Source: Rhodoferax sp. (GTDB lineage Bacteria > Pseudomonadota > Gammaproteobacteria > Burkholderiales > Burkholderiaceae_C). Taken from it: a DNA stretch of 34,116 bases. The translations under genes were made by a program, and so were the position numbers. Shown here in pieces: positions 8,362 to 16,544 of the stretch. The DNA lies in the NCBI RefSeq assembly GCF_028714215.1, contig NZ_JAQTMS010000058.1, forward strand, positions 1-34,116, given 5' to 3'. The notes beneath the pieces were generated by a model, which saw only the letters and a list, made by a program, of their open reading frames with translations, was not told the DNA's origin and did not search any database. Position 1 is the stretch's first letter. Each line of letters opens with the position of its first letter.

Positions 8362-9839
8362 TGCAAGGCCTGCCGCTGATCATGTTGCCGACGCGGGAAA
8401 TTCCGCCGCAAGCGCTAGACGTATGGGCGCGCCGCTGCGCGCTGAAACTGGAGGCCGGCCAACGCCTGCTGACGCTGTTTGGGCGCGTCACCGAGGGCGA
8501 CCAAGTGCTGACCACCGCCGTATTGCAGGACCAGGACGGCAACTTGCGCGTGCTGCGCGGTTGTGGTCAGCGCTCGGAATCCTTCCCCTCGCTGACTGTC
8601 CAGTACCCGGCCGTGCAGATGTTCGAGCGCGAGCTGTGGGAGCAGACCGGGCTCACCCCCACGGGACATCCCTGGCTGAAACCGGTGCGCTTCGAGGGAG
8701 AGCGCCAGCAGCGCATGAACGAGTACCCGTTCTTCACGGTGCGCGGACCGGAGGTGCACGAAGTGGGCGTCGGACCGATCCACGCCAGCGTCATCGAGCC
8801 GGGGCATTTCCGCTTCATGTGCCATGGCGAGAAGGTGCAGCATCTGGAAATCCAGCTCGGTTACCAGCACCGTGCGGTGGAGGCCTTGCTGTTGCAGCGC
8901 CCGCCGCTGGCGCTCGCGTCGCTGGTCGAAACCATCGTCGGCGACAGCAGCATCGCTTATGCCTGGGGTTACTGCGCTGCCGTGGAAGCGCTGTCCGATG
9001 CACCGGCCGGCGTGGGCGTGGAGCAGGTGCGCGGTGTCGCGCTGGAGCTGGAGCGCATCGCCATGCACCTGGGCACCTTGACCGGGCTGGCCACCGACAT
9101 CGCCTTCCTGCAAGGCGGCGCCAGCTACGGGCGTCTGCGCACCGCCATCATCAACGCCTCCATGCGGGCCTGCGGCAGCCGTTTTGGCCGCGGCTGGCTG
9201 CGCCCGGGCGGCGTGCGCTGCGCCATCAACGAAGAATTGCAGCAGGACCTGCTGGCCACCCTGGCCGCTTTTGCCAGGGATTTCACGGAAGTCAACGACT
9301 TGATGCTGAGCGCCCGCAGCGTGCAGTCCCGGTTCCGGGGCGCTGGTGTCGTCAGCCAGAAGGCGGCGCGGGAGATCGGTCTGAGCGGGCCGGTGGGGCG
9401 CGCCAGCGGCGTCGCGTTCGACACCCGGGCCAGTCTGCCCGGGCGGCTTTACGCCAGGCATCCGGTGACGCTGATCACCGAGGACAGCGGCGACTGCTGG
9501 GCCCGTATGAAGATTCGCATGCGGGAGATCGAAGAGTCGCTGCGCTGGCTGCAAAAAGTGCTGCAAGGGCCCGAACTCAAGCTCGCCAGCGCCCAGCCCA
9601 TGCTGGCCGGCCCGCTGGGCGCGGAGCGCTTGTGCGTCAGCGTGACGGAGGGTTTTCGCGGTCCGGTGGTGCAAGCGCTGGAGACCGGCGCCCACGGCCA
9701 ACTGCTGCATTACAAGGTGCAGGACCCGTCGCTGCAAAACTGGTTCGGTCTGGCGCTGGCGGTGCGCGACAACGAGATATCGGACTTTCCCATCTGCAAC
9801 AAGAGCTTCGATCTTTCCTACTGCGGCAACGATCTATAA
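8361..9839 (+). CDS. hyfG: HyfG-like large subunit (NuoC-NuoD type) without [NiFe] ligands, complex 1
   Basis: A 492-residue fusion of a NuoC-like N-terminal domain and a NuoD/hydrogenase-large-subunit domain. Hydrogenase-type landmarks are present: GPIHASVIEPGHFRF (residues 138-152) and LGYQH (166-170). At the place of the N-terminal CxxC motif (RxCGxC) it reads TIVGDS, with V193 and S196 instead of Cys. At the C-terminal DPCxxC place it reads DPSLQN, with S457 and N460. All four [NiFe] ligands are thus missing, so H2 chemistry at this site is not expected. The tail that a maturation protease would remove from a true hydrogenase is still there and ends in YCGNDL. Two ATGs are possible, 8358 and 8361. 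I chose 8361 because it lies six bases after GGAGG. The stop TAA is also the target duplication of the following MITE. Confidence 0.88.
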   Translation: MQGLPLIMLPTREIPPQALDVWARRCALKLEAGQRLLTLFGRVTEGDQVLTTAVLQDQDGNLRVLRGCGQRSESFPSLTVQYPAVQMFERELWEQTGLTPTGHPWLKPVRFEGERQQRMNEYPFFTVRGPEVHEVGVGPIHASVIEPGHFRFMCHGEKVQHLEIQLGYQHRAVEALLLQRPPLALASLVETIVGDSSIAYAWGYCAAVEALSDAPAGVGVEQVRGVALELERIAMHLGTLTGLATDIAFLQGGASYGRLRTAIINASMRACGSRFGRGWLRPGGVRCAINEELQQDLLATLAAFARDFTEVNDLMLSARSVQSRFRGAGVVSQKAAREIGLSGPVGRASGVAFDTRASLPGRLYARHPVTLITEDSGDCWARMKIRMREIEESLRWLQKVLQGPELKLASAQPMLAGPLGAERLCVSVTEGFRGPVVQALETGAHGQLLHYKVQDPSLQNWFGLALAVRDNEISDFPICNKSFDLSYCGNDL

Positions 9840-9998
9840 GGGCTTGTTCACAAATAACATGCACATTTGGCTCGCCAGTTTTGGGCGCACTGCGTCGTTA
9901 CAAATCGCTTGTGCAGCAGAGCTGCACGGCACGCTTTGCGCCTAGCATTGCATCCCAAATCTTGCGGCCAAATGCACAGCTTATTCATGAACAAGCCC
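9840..9998. mobile_element. MITE-like element 2, 159 bp, between the HyfG and HyfI genes of complex 1
   Basis: The ends GGGCTTGTTCA (9840-9850) and its inverted copy (9988-9998) are perfect over 11 bp and continue imperfectly to about 31 bp (AATAA, then TGCACATTTGGC on the left versus TGTGCATTTGGC on the right). The flanking direct repeat is TAA (9837-9839 and 9999-10001). The left copy is the stop codon of the large-subunit gene. An internal perfect hairpin GTGCAGC-AGA-GCTGCAC lies at 9911-9927. There is no transposase gene, so it is presumably non-autonomous. Its length equals that of element 1, but the ends differ. Confidence 0.78.
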
Positions 9999-10011
9999 TA
10001 AGGACACAACG

Positions 10012-10761
10012 GTGCTGAAATCAATCAAGGTCAGGGTCTCGCAAGGAACCCAGTACATCAAGGATCCGCGCGAGGCCAATCCGGTCGGGCTGCGCGGCAA
10101 ACCGGTCATCGGTGCGACAGCCTGCGCGGTCGGCTGCGATACCTGCCTGGACGTCTGTCCGACCAAGGCCATCACGCTTGACCCGGTGCAGATCGATCTC
10201 GGTCGCTGCGTCCTGTGCGGCGACTGCGAGCCGGCCTGCCCCAGCCACAAGTTTTCGTTTAGCAATGACTTCAAGCTGGCCGGCACGGAGCGCGCCGCGC
10301 TGCTGCTGAGCGCCGGGCGGCCGGCACCCGATCCGGTCCAGGTATCAAAGGCCCTGTACCAACGTTTCGGCCGCTCGCTCAAACTAAGGTCCGTTTCGGC
10401 CGGCGGCTGCAACGGCTGCGAGCTGGAAGTGAATGCGCTGTCCAACGTCAACTTCGACATCGGGCGCTACGGCATCGACATCGTGGCCTCGCCGCGCCAT
10501 GCCGACGGCCTGGTGCTGACCGGCCCGATCACGCGCAACATGTGCCAGGCGCTGCAACTGTGCTGGGACGCCATGCCGGAACCCAAGCTGGTGATCGCGG
10601 TGGGCGCCTGCGCCATCTCGGGCAGCCCGTTCGAAGGTGCGTCGGCGCTGGAGCGCAGCTTTCTGGAACGGGTCAAACCGACGCTGTACGTGCCCGGCTG
10701 CCCGGCGCATCCCCTGACTTTCATTTGCGGCATACTGGACCTGCTGGGCATCCCGAGTTGA
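10012..10761 (+). CDS. hyfI: Ferredoxin-HyfI (NuoB-like) fusion, small subunit of complex 1
   Basis: A 249-residue protein with two parts. Residues 38-76 form a 2x[4Fe-4S] ferredoxin domain: C38, C42, C45, C49-P and C66, C69, C72, C76-P. The first set has an unusual C-x3-C opening instead of C-x2-C. Residues 125-249 are the NuoB/HyfI small-subunit domain with all four proximal-cluster cysteines: C133 and C136 (GGCNGCELE), C200 (GAC) and C230 (PGCP). In E. coli hydrogenase-4 these parts are separate proteins (HyfH and HyfI). The fusion would give a three-cluster electron path in one chain. The start is GTG at 10012, preceded by AAGGA at 9999-10003. The gene is separated from the rest of its operon by the MITE. 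Confidence 0.9.
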   Translation: MLKSIKVRVSQGTQYIKDPREANPVGLRGKPVIGATACAVGCDTCLDVCPTKAITLDPVQIDLGRCVLCGDCEPACPSHKFSFSNDFKLAGTERAALLLSAGRPAPDPVQVSKALYQRFGRSLKLRSVSAGGCNGCELEVNALSNVNFDIGRYGIDIVASPRHADGLVLTGPITRNMCQALQLCWDAMPEPKLVIAVGACAISGSPFEGASALERSFLERVKPTLYVPGCPAHPLTFICGILDLLGIPS

Positions 10762-10785
10762 CCTGGCAGGGAGGTTTCCGTTGCC

Positions 10786-12198
10786 ATGAAAAACATGTTT
10801 CTTGCCGCGCGCAAGGCCCTCAAGTGGCTGCTTGTCGCGGCCCTTGGGCTCTTGGTGTTGCTGCTGGCCTGCTGGTTTCTGTTGCCGGATGAGACACTGC
10901 ATCCCGAGGCCCGGAAAATTCTGGCGGCGCCACCCAGCGTGCCACCGGACCAGAATGCGTTCTACCTGCTATGGGGTTTACCGGCTTCACCCGAGCTGGA
11001 CCCTTTTCAGGTCGGGCGCCAAGTGGTAGCCGCTCAACTGGCGACGTTTCGCGAGAAAGGCCAGAGGGTGCAGTTTGACCCTGCTTCCTTCTATGGCGCC
11101 AAACCCTACCAGGGCCGCATCCCCTCCGGTCTTTACTGCGACTCGGGCCGCAAGACTGCGCATTGCCTGACGGCACTGCGAGCGCATCGCAGCGAACTCG
11201 ATGCCCAGCGCTGGGCTCAGGACGTCTATGTCCAGCGCTACCGCGCCTTGCGCAACTATCCGCACTTCGAACAAACGATGACGCCCTCCCCGGCCGCGCC
11301 CCTGCTCAGCTGGCAGACGGTGTTGGCTTTATCCGAACTGGTCGATGCTTCCATTGCCTTCGACATGGAACAGCCCGAGCGGCGCGCCGCAGCCCTGGCG
11401 GAGTTGCAGGCAGAGATCGCCCTGTGGCGCCGCATCGGGCGCGAGGCCGATTTTTTGATCGACCGCACCATCATTACCGTGCTGCTGCGCAACAAGTACC
11501 GGCTGCTGTCGGAATTGCTCACCGAGTACCCGGCCATCGCCCATCAGAACCGCGAACTGGTGGCCCAAATGACGATGCCGCTGACGCTGGCGGACACCGA
11601 CCTCAGGCGTGTCTTGAGCGGCGAGTTTCGTTACGGCGCACTCCTTTTAGAAAACATGGTGCAAGACTCGAAACAGGGGCGGCAAAGCGGGCTGGACCAC
11701 GAACTACCCCGGTGGGTCGAAGAACTTGCCCTCCGGCTCTTCGTCAGGTCCAACGCCACCCTCAATCTGAGTTTTTCACGGCTGACCGAAAGCGGCAATT
11801 TTTACGCGCAAAGCGCGACCCAAATCGAGTCGCGCGCCGACGCATTTTTCAAAACCTATGAAGTCAGTTCCCTGGACCCTCGCCTGTGGTTGTACAACCC
11901 GGTCGGCAAGATACTGATGTCCTATCAAGGTTCGGCACTGCTTTACCACAGCCATAAGCTGCATGACCTGGCGGGCTACACCCGACTTGTGGAACTGCAA
12001 CGGCAAATCGCGGCGGCGCACTTGCCGGGCGACAAGGTGGGCTCCTTCCTCACCAGCGTCGATGCCAGCCTGCGCGACCCGTACAGCGGACAGCCCATGA
12101 CTTTTGACCCGGTCTTGCAGACGATTTCGTTCCGGCCCAGAAGCGAAGTAAGTGCCGGGGGCGATCCGCTGTCGGTAAAACTTGGTACGCAAATGTAG
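10786..12198 (+). CDS. Unrecognised membrane-anchored protein
   Basis: 470 residues. The N-terminus (about residues 10-33) is a single hydrophobic helix after a short basic stretch, so the bulk probably lies in the periplasm, tethered to the inner membrane. The remainder is alpha-helical in composition, rich in Leu, Arg and Gln, with two cysteines near residues 119 and 127 (YCDSGRKTAHC) that could form a disulfide. It ends with DPYSGQPMTFDP followed by a short beta-like stretch; similar DP-(Y/F)-x-G-x-P endings occur in uncharacterised proteobacterial membrane proteins. The start has GGGAGG about 11 bases upstream. It lies 24 bases after the small-subunit gene in the same direction, so it is probably co-transcribed with complex 1. 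No function can be given. Confidence 0.75.
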   Translation: MKNMFLAARKALKWLLVAALGLLVLLLACWFLLPDETLHPEARKILAAPPSVPPDQNAFYLLWGLPASPELDPFQVGRQVVAAQLATFREKGQRVQFDPASFYGAKPYQGRIPSGLYCDSGRKTAHCLTALRAHRSELDAQRWAQDVYVQRYRALRNYPHFEQTMTPSPAAPLLSWQTVLALSELVDASIAFDMEQPERRAAALAELQAEIALWRRIGREADFLIDRTIITVLLRNKYRLLSELLTEYPAIAHQNRELVAQMTMPLTLADTDLRRVLSGEFRYGALLLENMVQDSKQGRQSGLDHELPRWVEELALRLFVRSNATLNLSFSRLTESGNFYAQSATQIESRADAFFKTYEVSSLDPRLWLYNPVGKILMSYQGSALLYHSHKLHDLAGYTRLVELQRQIAAAHLPGDKVGSFLTSVDASLRDPYSGQPMTFDPVLQTISFRPRSEVSAGGDPLSVKLGTQM

Positions 12199-12226
12199 TT
12201 CGCAGCATCCCCCTGCGCTGGTGCGC

Positions 12227-12742
12227 TCAGGCGCGGCGCTGCACCGCTTCCAGGATGCCGCGCAGCAGGTCCAGCGGGGTCGGCGGGCAGCCGCGGATGA
12301 CGGCGTCGACCGGGATCACGTTGGCCACCGCGCCGCTGGAGGCGTAGCTGGTGCCGAACTCGCCGCCATCGGCGCCGCAGGCACCGACCGCAATCACCAG
12401 CCTGGGTTCAGGCGTGGCGGCCAGGGTGCGGCGCAGCGCCTCTTCCATGTGGCGCGAGACCGGGCCGGTGACCAGCAGCATGTCGGCATGGCGCGGGCTG
12501 GCGACAAAATGCACGCCGAAGCGCTCGATGCTGTAGTAAGGGTTGTTCAGCGCCTGGATTTCGAGTTCGCAGCCGTTGCAGGAACCGGCGTCCACTTCGC
12601 GGATGGCCAGACTGCCGCCGAACAACTCGCCGATGCGCTCCTTCAACTGCTCGCCGATTTCGCTCAGCGCCGGCTCATTGAGCCGAGGCAGCGGCTCGGT
12701 GACGATACCGATGCGCTGGATTTTGGCGAGGATGCGCAGCAT
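12227..12742 (-). CDS. hyfI: HyfI (NuoB-like) small subunit, complex 2
   Basis: 171 residues, the NuoB/HyfI family without a fused ferredoxin domain. The four ligands of the proximal/N2 [4Fe-4S] cluster are C55 and C58 (SCNGCELE), C122 (GACG) and C152 (RGCPP). It is the last gene of the complex 2 operon, starting 12 bases after the large-subunit stop. It faces the plus-strand unknown gene tail to tail, with only 28 bases between them. It aligns without gaps over its length with the complex 3 small subunit. Confidence 0.93.
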   Translation of the reverse strand: MLRILAKIQRIGIVTEPLPRLNEPALSEIGEQLKERIGELFGGSLAIREVDAGSCNGCELEIQALNNPYYSIERFGVHFVASPRHADMLLVTGPVSRHMEEALRRTLAATPEPRLVIAVGACGADGGEFGTSYASSGAVANVIPVDAVIRGCPPTPLDLLRGILEAVQRRA

Positions 12743-12754
12743 GGTGAAGTGCTC

Positions 12755-14353
12755 TTACAAATCGTGGCCGGAGTAGGAACCATTGACCGACTTGTTGCAG
12801 ACCGGGAAGTCGGGGACGATGTTGTCGTGTATCAGCAGTTCCAGCGCCGGCCAGGTGGTCCAGGAGGGGTCGCGCGGAAAGAAGCGCGCGACCCGGCCGG
12901 CGGCGCCGAAACGCACATAGCTCATGATCTCGCCGCGCCAGCCCTCGATCAGACCCAGGCCCTCGGCACCGTCCGCCGGAGGCCGCCATTCGGTGCGGAC
13001 CGGTCCGTCCGGCAAGCCGGCCAGCAGCGCTTCGATCAGATCGAACGAAGCCGTGATTTCCTCCAGCCGGGTGCGCGCCCGGGCATTGACGTCGCCATAG
13101 TGATGCAGCGGCACGGTAACACTCAGGCTGTCGTAAGGCGGGTAAGGGGCGTCACGCCGCACATCGAAATCGACACCCGAGGCGCGCCCGACATAGCCCA
13201 GGCAGCCCAGCGCCCTGGCATGGTCAGGCTTGAGCACGCCGGTGCCGCGCACCCGGTCGGCCACCGACGGCAGATCGTTGATGATGGTCATCAGCTCGGC
13301 GATCTGTTGGCGCAGCGCCCGGGCCTCATCGCGCAGCGTCACGATGAAGTGTTCCTGCAGGTCCAGCGCGACCCCGCCGGGGACGATGCAGTCCATCATG
13401 AAGCGGTGTCCGAAGGCGGCGTACGAGACCCGCTGCCACTCTTCGCGCAGCCGCGCGAACTGGTAGAAACCGAAAGCGAAGGCGATGTCGTTGAGCATGG
13501 CGCCGATGTCGCCGACGTGATTGGCGACGCGCTCGCGCTCGCACATCAAGGCGCGCAGCCAGAGGGCACGCGGCGGCACTGGCAGGCCGGCGGCCCGCTC
13601 CATCGCCATGCAGGCAGCCCAGCCGTGGGCGACAGTGGAATCACCCGAGACACGCGCGGCGAGGCGCGCCAGGCCCTCGGCGTCGCGGCCCTCGGCCATC
13701 TTTTCGATGCCTTTGTGGGTGTAGCCCAGGCGCTCTTCCAGCCTGAGCACGGTCTCGCCCACCGCCTGAAAGCGAAAATGCCCCGGCTCGATGATGCCGG
13801 CGTGCACCGGCCCGACCGGTATTTCATAGACGCCGCTGCCCTGCGCCAGCAGAAAGCGGTATGGGTGATCGGCCGGCGTCGGCCCCGCCGACCGACCGGC
13901 TGCCGGGAAATCCCGGCGCAGCGGAAACTCATCCTCTTTCCAGGCCTGATGGCGGGTCCAGCGGCGCACATCCGGGTGCAGGGAAAAGGTCACGCCCAAC
14001 AAGTCCTGGGTATGGCGCTCGGGTCGGTCCGCCGCCGGGAAATACGGCGTGTGCGATGGCACAGTGGCAAGCTCACGCGGCAGCACAGTGCGCCCCAGCA
14101 GATAGCGACCGGCTTTCTCGAAACAGGTATTGATGCGCAGCGACTCGCCGGCATCCAGGCCGGGATCTTCACCCCAGCCGGCAACCCAGCGGCAGCCCCA
14201 GTCCCTGGCCTGCTGGCCGAGGCGCCCCCAGTCCGCAGCTTTCAGCTGGACCAGTTGCGCCGGCGCCAGACCTGGCGCTGCCAGCGTATCGACGCGCACA
14301 CCCAGTTCCGCCAGGCGGCGCAGCAGCGGAGCAAAGTATTGCTGCGAGGTCAT
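12755..14353 (-). CDS. hyfG: HyfG-like large subunit without [NiFe] ligands, complex 2
   Basis: 532 residues with a NuoC-like N-terminal domain and a NuoD/large-subunit domain. GPVHAGIIEPGHFRF (181-195) and LGYTHKGIE are hydrogenase-4-type signatures. The N-terminal metal motif is RVSGDS at 234-239, so both cysteines of RxCGxC are serine (S236, S239). The C-terminal motif is DPSWTTW from residue 495, with S497 and T500 instead of DPCxxC. A 38-residue tail follows from this motif and ends YSGHDL. The active site of a hydrogenase cannot form. The ATG at 14353 overlaps the HyfF stop (ATGA), which fixes the start; the open frame continues upstream into the HyfF gene only as a shadow. Confidence 0.9.
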   Translation of the reverse strand: MTSQQYFAPLLRRLAELGVRVDTLAAPGLAPAQLVQLKAADWGRLGQQARDWGCRWVAGWGEDPGLDAGESLRINTCFEKAGRYLLGRTVLPRELATVPSHTPYFPAADRPERHTQDLLGVTFSLHPDVRRWTRHQAWKEDEFPLRRDFPAAGRSAGPTPADHPYRFLLAQGSGVYEIPVGPVHAGIIEPGHFRFQAVGETVLRLEERLGYTHKGIEKMAEGRDAEGLARLAARVSGDSTVAHGWAACMAMERAAGLPVPPRALWLRALMCERERVANHVGDIGAMLNDIAFAFGFYQFARLREEWQRVSYAAFGHRFMMDCIVPGGVALDLQEHFIVTLRDEARALRQQIAELMTIINDLPSVADRVRGTGVLKPDHARALGCLGYVGRASGVDFDVRRDAPYPPYDSLSVTVPLHHYGDVNARARTRLEEITASFDLIEALLAGLPDGPVRTEWRPPADGAEGLGLIEGWRGEIMSYVRFGAAGRVARFFPRDPSWTTWPALELLIHDNIVPDFPVCNKSVNGSYSGHDL

Positions 14354-15819
14354 AGCGGTGAAGCGCCCGAAATCAGCAAGGTGGCCTGCTCGAACCAGCT
14401 TGAGAGAAACACCGGGATCGACAAGCCCAGCCACAACACCAGCAGCAGATGCAGCACCACCGGCAGCATGTTGGCCTCGACCGGCCGCTGGCCCGGCGGC
14501 GGCTCGCCGAAGACCATTCTCTGCACATGGCGCGCCAGTCCGGCAAACGCGACACCGAAGCCGACCAGCAACGGAATGGTCAACCAGGGCCAGGCCTTCA
14601 TGGTCGCCATCAGCAGCAGAAACTCGCTGATAAAAACCCCGAACGGCGGAAAGCCGGCAATCGCCACGGTGCCTATCAGCAAGCCCCAGCCGATCGCCGG
14701 CTGCGTGCGTATCAGGCCGCGGATCTGGTCGATGCGCTGCGTCCCGGCCAACTGGCAGGCATGGCCCACGGTAATGAAGATGGCCGACTTGGTGAGCGAG
14801 TGCACGGTCATGTGCAGCAGCGCGGCAAAAGTGGCCAGCGCGCCGCCCATGCCGAAGCCGAAGGTGATCAGCCCCATGTGCTCGATCGAGGAATAGCTGA
14901 ACATGCGCTTGACGTCGTGCTGGCGGTGCAGGAACAGACCGGCAACGGTGAACGACAGCAGGCCGAAGCCCATCATCAACTGGCCGGCCAGGTTGGTATG
15001 CAGCGAGGCGTCGACCAGCATCTTGACGCGCACCAGGGCGTACAGGGCAACGTTGAGCAGCAAGCCGGACAGCACCGCCGACATCGGTGTCGGGCCTTCG
15101 GAGTGCGCATCGGGCAGCCAGTTGTGCAGCGGCACCAAGCCGACCTTGGTGCCGTAGCCGACCAGCAGGAAGACGAAGGCCAGCGTGATCACCGCCGGGT
15201 CCATGCCAGCCGCCGAGCTGTGCAGCACGGTCCACAGCAGCGTGTCGTCGCGGTCGCCACCCAGCTTGTTTTCGGCGGCGAAATAGATCAGCACGGTGCC
15301 GAACAAAGCCTGGGCGATGCCGACGCCGCAGAGGATGAAATACTTCCAGGCCGCCTCGATCGCCTCCGGCGTCCGGTACAGGGACACCAGCAGCACAGTG
15401 GTCAGGGTGGCCAATTCCATCGCCACCCACAAGACGCCCAGGTTGTTGGTCGACAGCGCCAGCAGCATGGCAAACAGAAAGCACTGGTACATCGAATGGT
15501 AGAGCCGCAGGCGCCGGTCCGTGACGCGCCCGCGCTCGACTTCATGGCGCATGTAGGGGCGTGAAAAGATGGAGGTGGTCAAGCCGACGAAGGCGGTCAG
15601 AACCACCAGGTAGACATTGAAGGCGTCGATGTAGAACATGCGGCCGCTGGAGAGTTGCGGTCCGTGCTCGAAGACTTGCAGCGCCATCGCCAGCGCGGCG
15701 CCGAAGGTCACGACGCCCACCGCCACGTTGATCCAGCCGGCAACCGGACGGTGGCCGATGATCGCCAGCAGCAAGCCGCCCAGCAGCGGCGACAGCAGTG
15801 TGGCCTCCAGCAAGGTCAC
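14350..15819 (-). CDS. hyfF: HyfF-like antiporter subunit, complex 2
   Basis: 489 residues, NuoL/M/N antiporter family. Glu135 (LWVAMELATL) and Lys225 (GYGTKVGLVPLHNWLPDAH) of the ion path are present, as is the later DVKRMFSYSSIEHMG segment. The start is GTG at 15819, chosen because GTGA overlaps the HyfE stop at 15818-15816. The open frame runs on upstream without a stop, but there it shadows HyfE and HyfC. The protein is closely similar along its whole length to the HyfF of complex 3 and much less so to that of complex 1. Confidence 0.92.
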   Translation of the reverse strand: MTLLEATLLSPLLGGLLLAIIGHRPVAGWINVAVGVVTFGAALAMALQVFEHGPQLSSGRMFYIDAFNVYLVVLTAFVGLTTSIFSRPYMRHEVERGRVTDRRLRLYHSMYQCFLFAMLLALSTNNLGVLWVAMELATLTTVLLVSLYRTPEAIEAAWKYFILCGVGIAQALFGTVLIYFAAENKLGGDRDDTLLWTVLHSSAAGMDPAVITLAFVFLLVGYGTKVGLVPLHNWLPDAHSEGPTPMSAVLSGLLLNVALYALVRVKMLVDASLHTNLAGQLMMGFGLLSFTVAGLFLHRQHDVKRMFSYSSIEHMGLITFGFGMGGALATFAALLHMTVHSLTKSAIFITVGHACQLAGTQRIDQIRGLIRTQPAIGWGLLIGTVAIAGFPPFGVFISEFLLLMATMKAWPWLTIPLLVGFGVAFAGLARHVQRMVFGEPPPGQRPVEANMLPVVLHLLLVLWLGLSIPVFLSSWFEQATLLISGASPL

Positions 15820-16544
15820 GACGCCTCCCCCTCGGCCGGCGCGTCGGCTGCCTCGGCCACCGGCATCTGCTGATTGGCTTCCGACAAGCGGTTGAACTGG
15901 CCCACGTTGAGCGAGCCGAACGAATCGCGCAGGTGGAAGAAAAAGACGCCGAACAGGATGGAGGCCACCAGGATGTCGAAGGCCAGGCCCAGTTCGACGA
16001 TCAGCGGCATGCCGTAGGTCGACACCACGGCGGCAAAGAAGATGCCGCTCTCCATCGACATGAAACCGATCACCTGCGCCACCGCCGACTTGCGCACGCA
16101 CATCAGCAGCATGCCCAGCAGTTCGATCGCGACGCTGACGGCAATCGTGTTGCGGGTCGCCAGGCCGGACAAATGAATGATCGACTGCGACACGTGGTAG
16201 CTGAAGATCACCAGCGCCACGCCGCCCAGCAGCAGCAGCGTCGGGTGCGCAATCACCTCGGCGTCGTATTGCATGTTGAGCTTGGCGCTGAGGCGGTAGA
16301 GCAACCAGGGGATCACGACCACCTTCAGGCAAAAAGTGATGGCCGCAGAAATATGGAGTTGCGGATGGTCGGAGGCGATGGCGACCAGCACCGAGACCAC
16401 CGTCAGCAGCAGACCTTGCCAGGCAAAGGTAAAGATCAGCGGCATCATGCGGGTCTGCGCCAGCATGATGAAAGAGGTCAGCAAGGCCAGCGCCGCGAAC
16501 AGGACAATCGCCTGGCTGTAGAGACCCAGGGAGGCGATGCCCAT
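15816..16544 (-). CDS. hyfE: HyfE-like small membrane subunit, complex 2
   Basis: 242 residues, strongly hydrophobic, with about seven predicted helices and a charged, Ala/Glu/Pro-rich C-terminal tail (about residues 222-242) without homologous features in the complex 1 copy. NuoK-related features include the acidic residue in VAIELLGMLLM and MSMESGIFF, typical of HyfE. The ATG at 16544 follows directly on the HyfC stop (TAG at 16547-16545) with no gap. It overlaps the HyfF start by GTGA. Confidence 0.9.
   Translation of the reverse strand: MGIASLGLYSQAIVLFAALALLTSFIMLAQTRMMPLIFTFAWQGLLLTVVSVLVAIASDHPQLHISAAITFCLKVVVIPWLLYRLSAKLNMQYDAEVIAHPTLLLLGGVALVIFSYHVSQSIIHLSGLATRNTIAVSVAIELLGMLLMCVRKSAVAQVIGFMSMESGIFFAAVVSTYGMPLIVELGLAFDILVASILFGVFFFHLRDSFGSLNVGQFNRLSEANQQMPVAEAADAPAEGEAS

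Noticed and set aside
3415..9839. A complex I (nuo) operon
   Set aside because: Gene order, HyfB/HyfF signatures and the absence of NuoE/F/G genes point to the hydrogenase-4 branch.
3415..10761. A functional hydrogenase-4 or formate hydrogenlyase
   Set aside because: The subunit set fits, but the large subunit has no cysteine at any of the four [NiFe] positions, and no formate dehydrogenase or hyp maturation genes are in the window.
12182..14896. Plus-strand open frame of 904 codons over the complex 2 small and large subunits
   Set aside because: The minus strand encodes clear NuoB and NuoD homologues here; the plus frame is compositionally biased.
14354..15484. N-terminal extension of the complex 2 large subunit in the same open frame
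   Set aside because: It overlaps the HyfF gene in another frame. The ATG overlapping the HyfF stop gives a normal-length protein.
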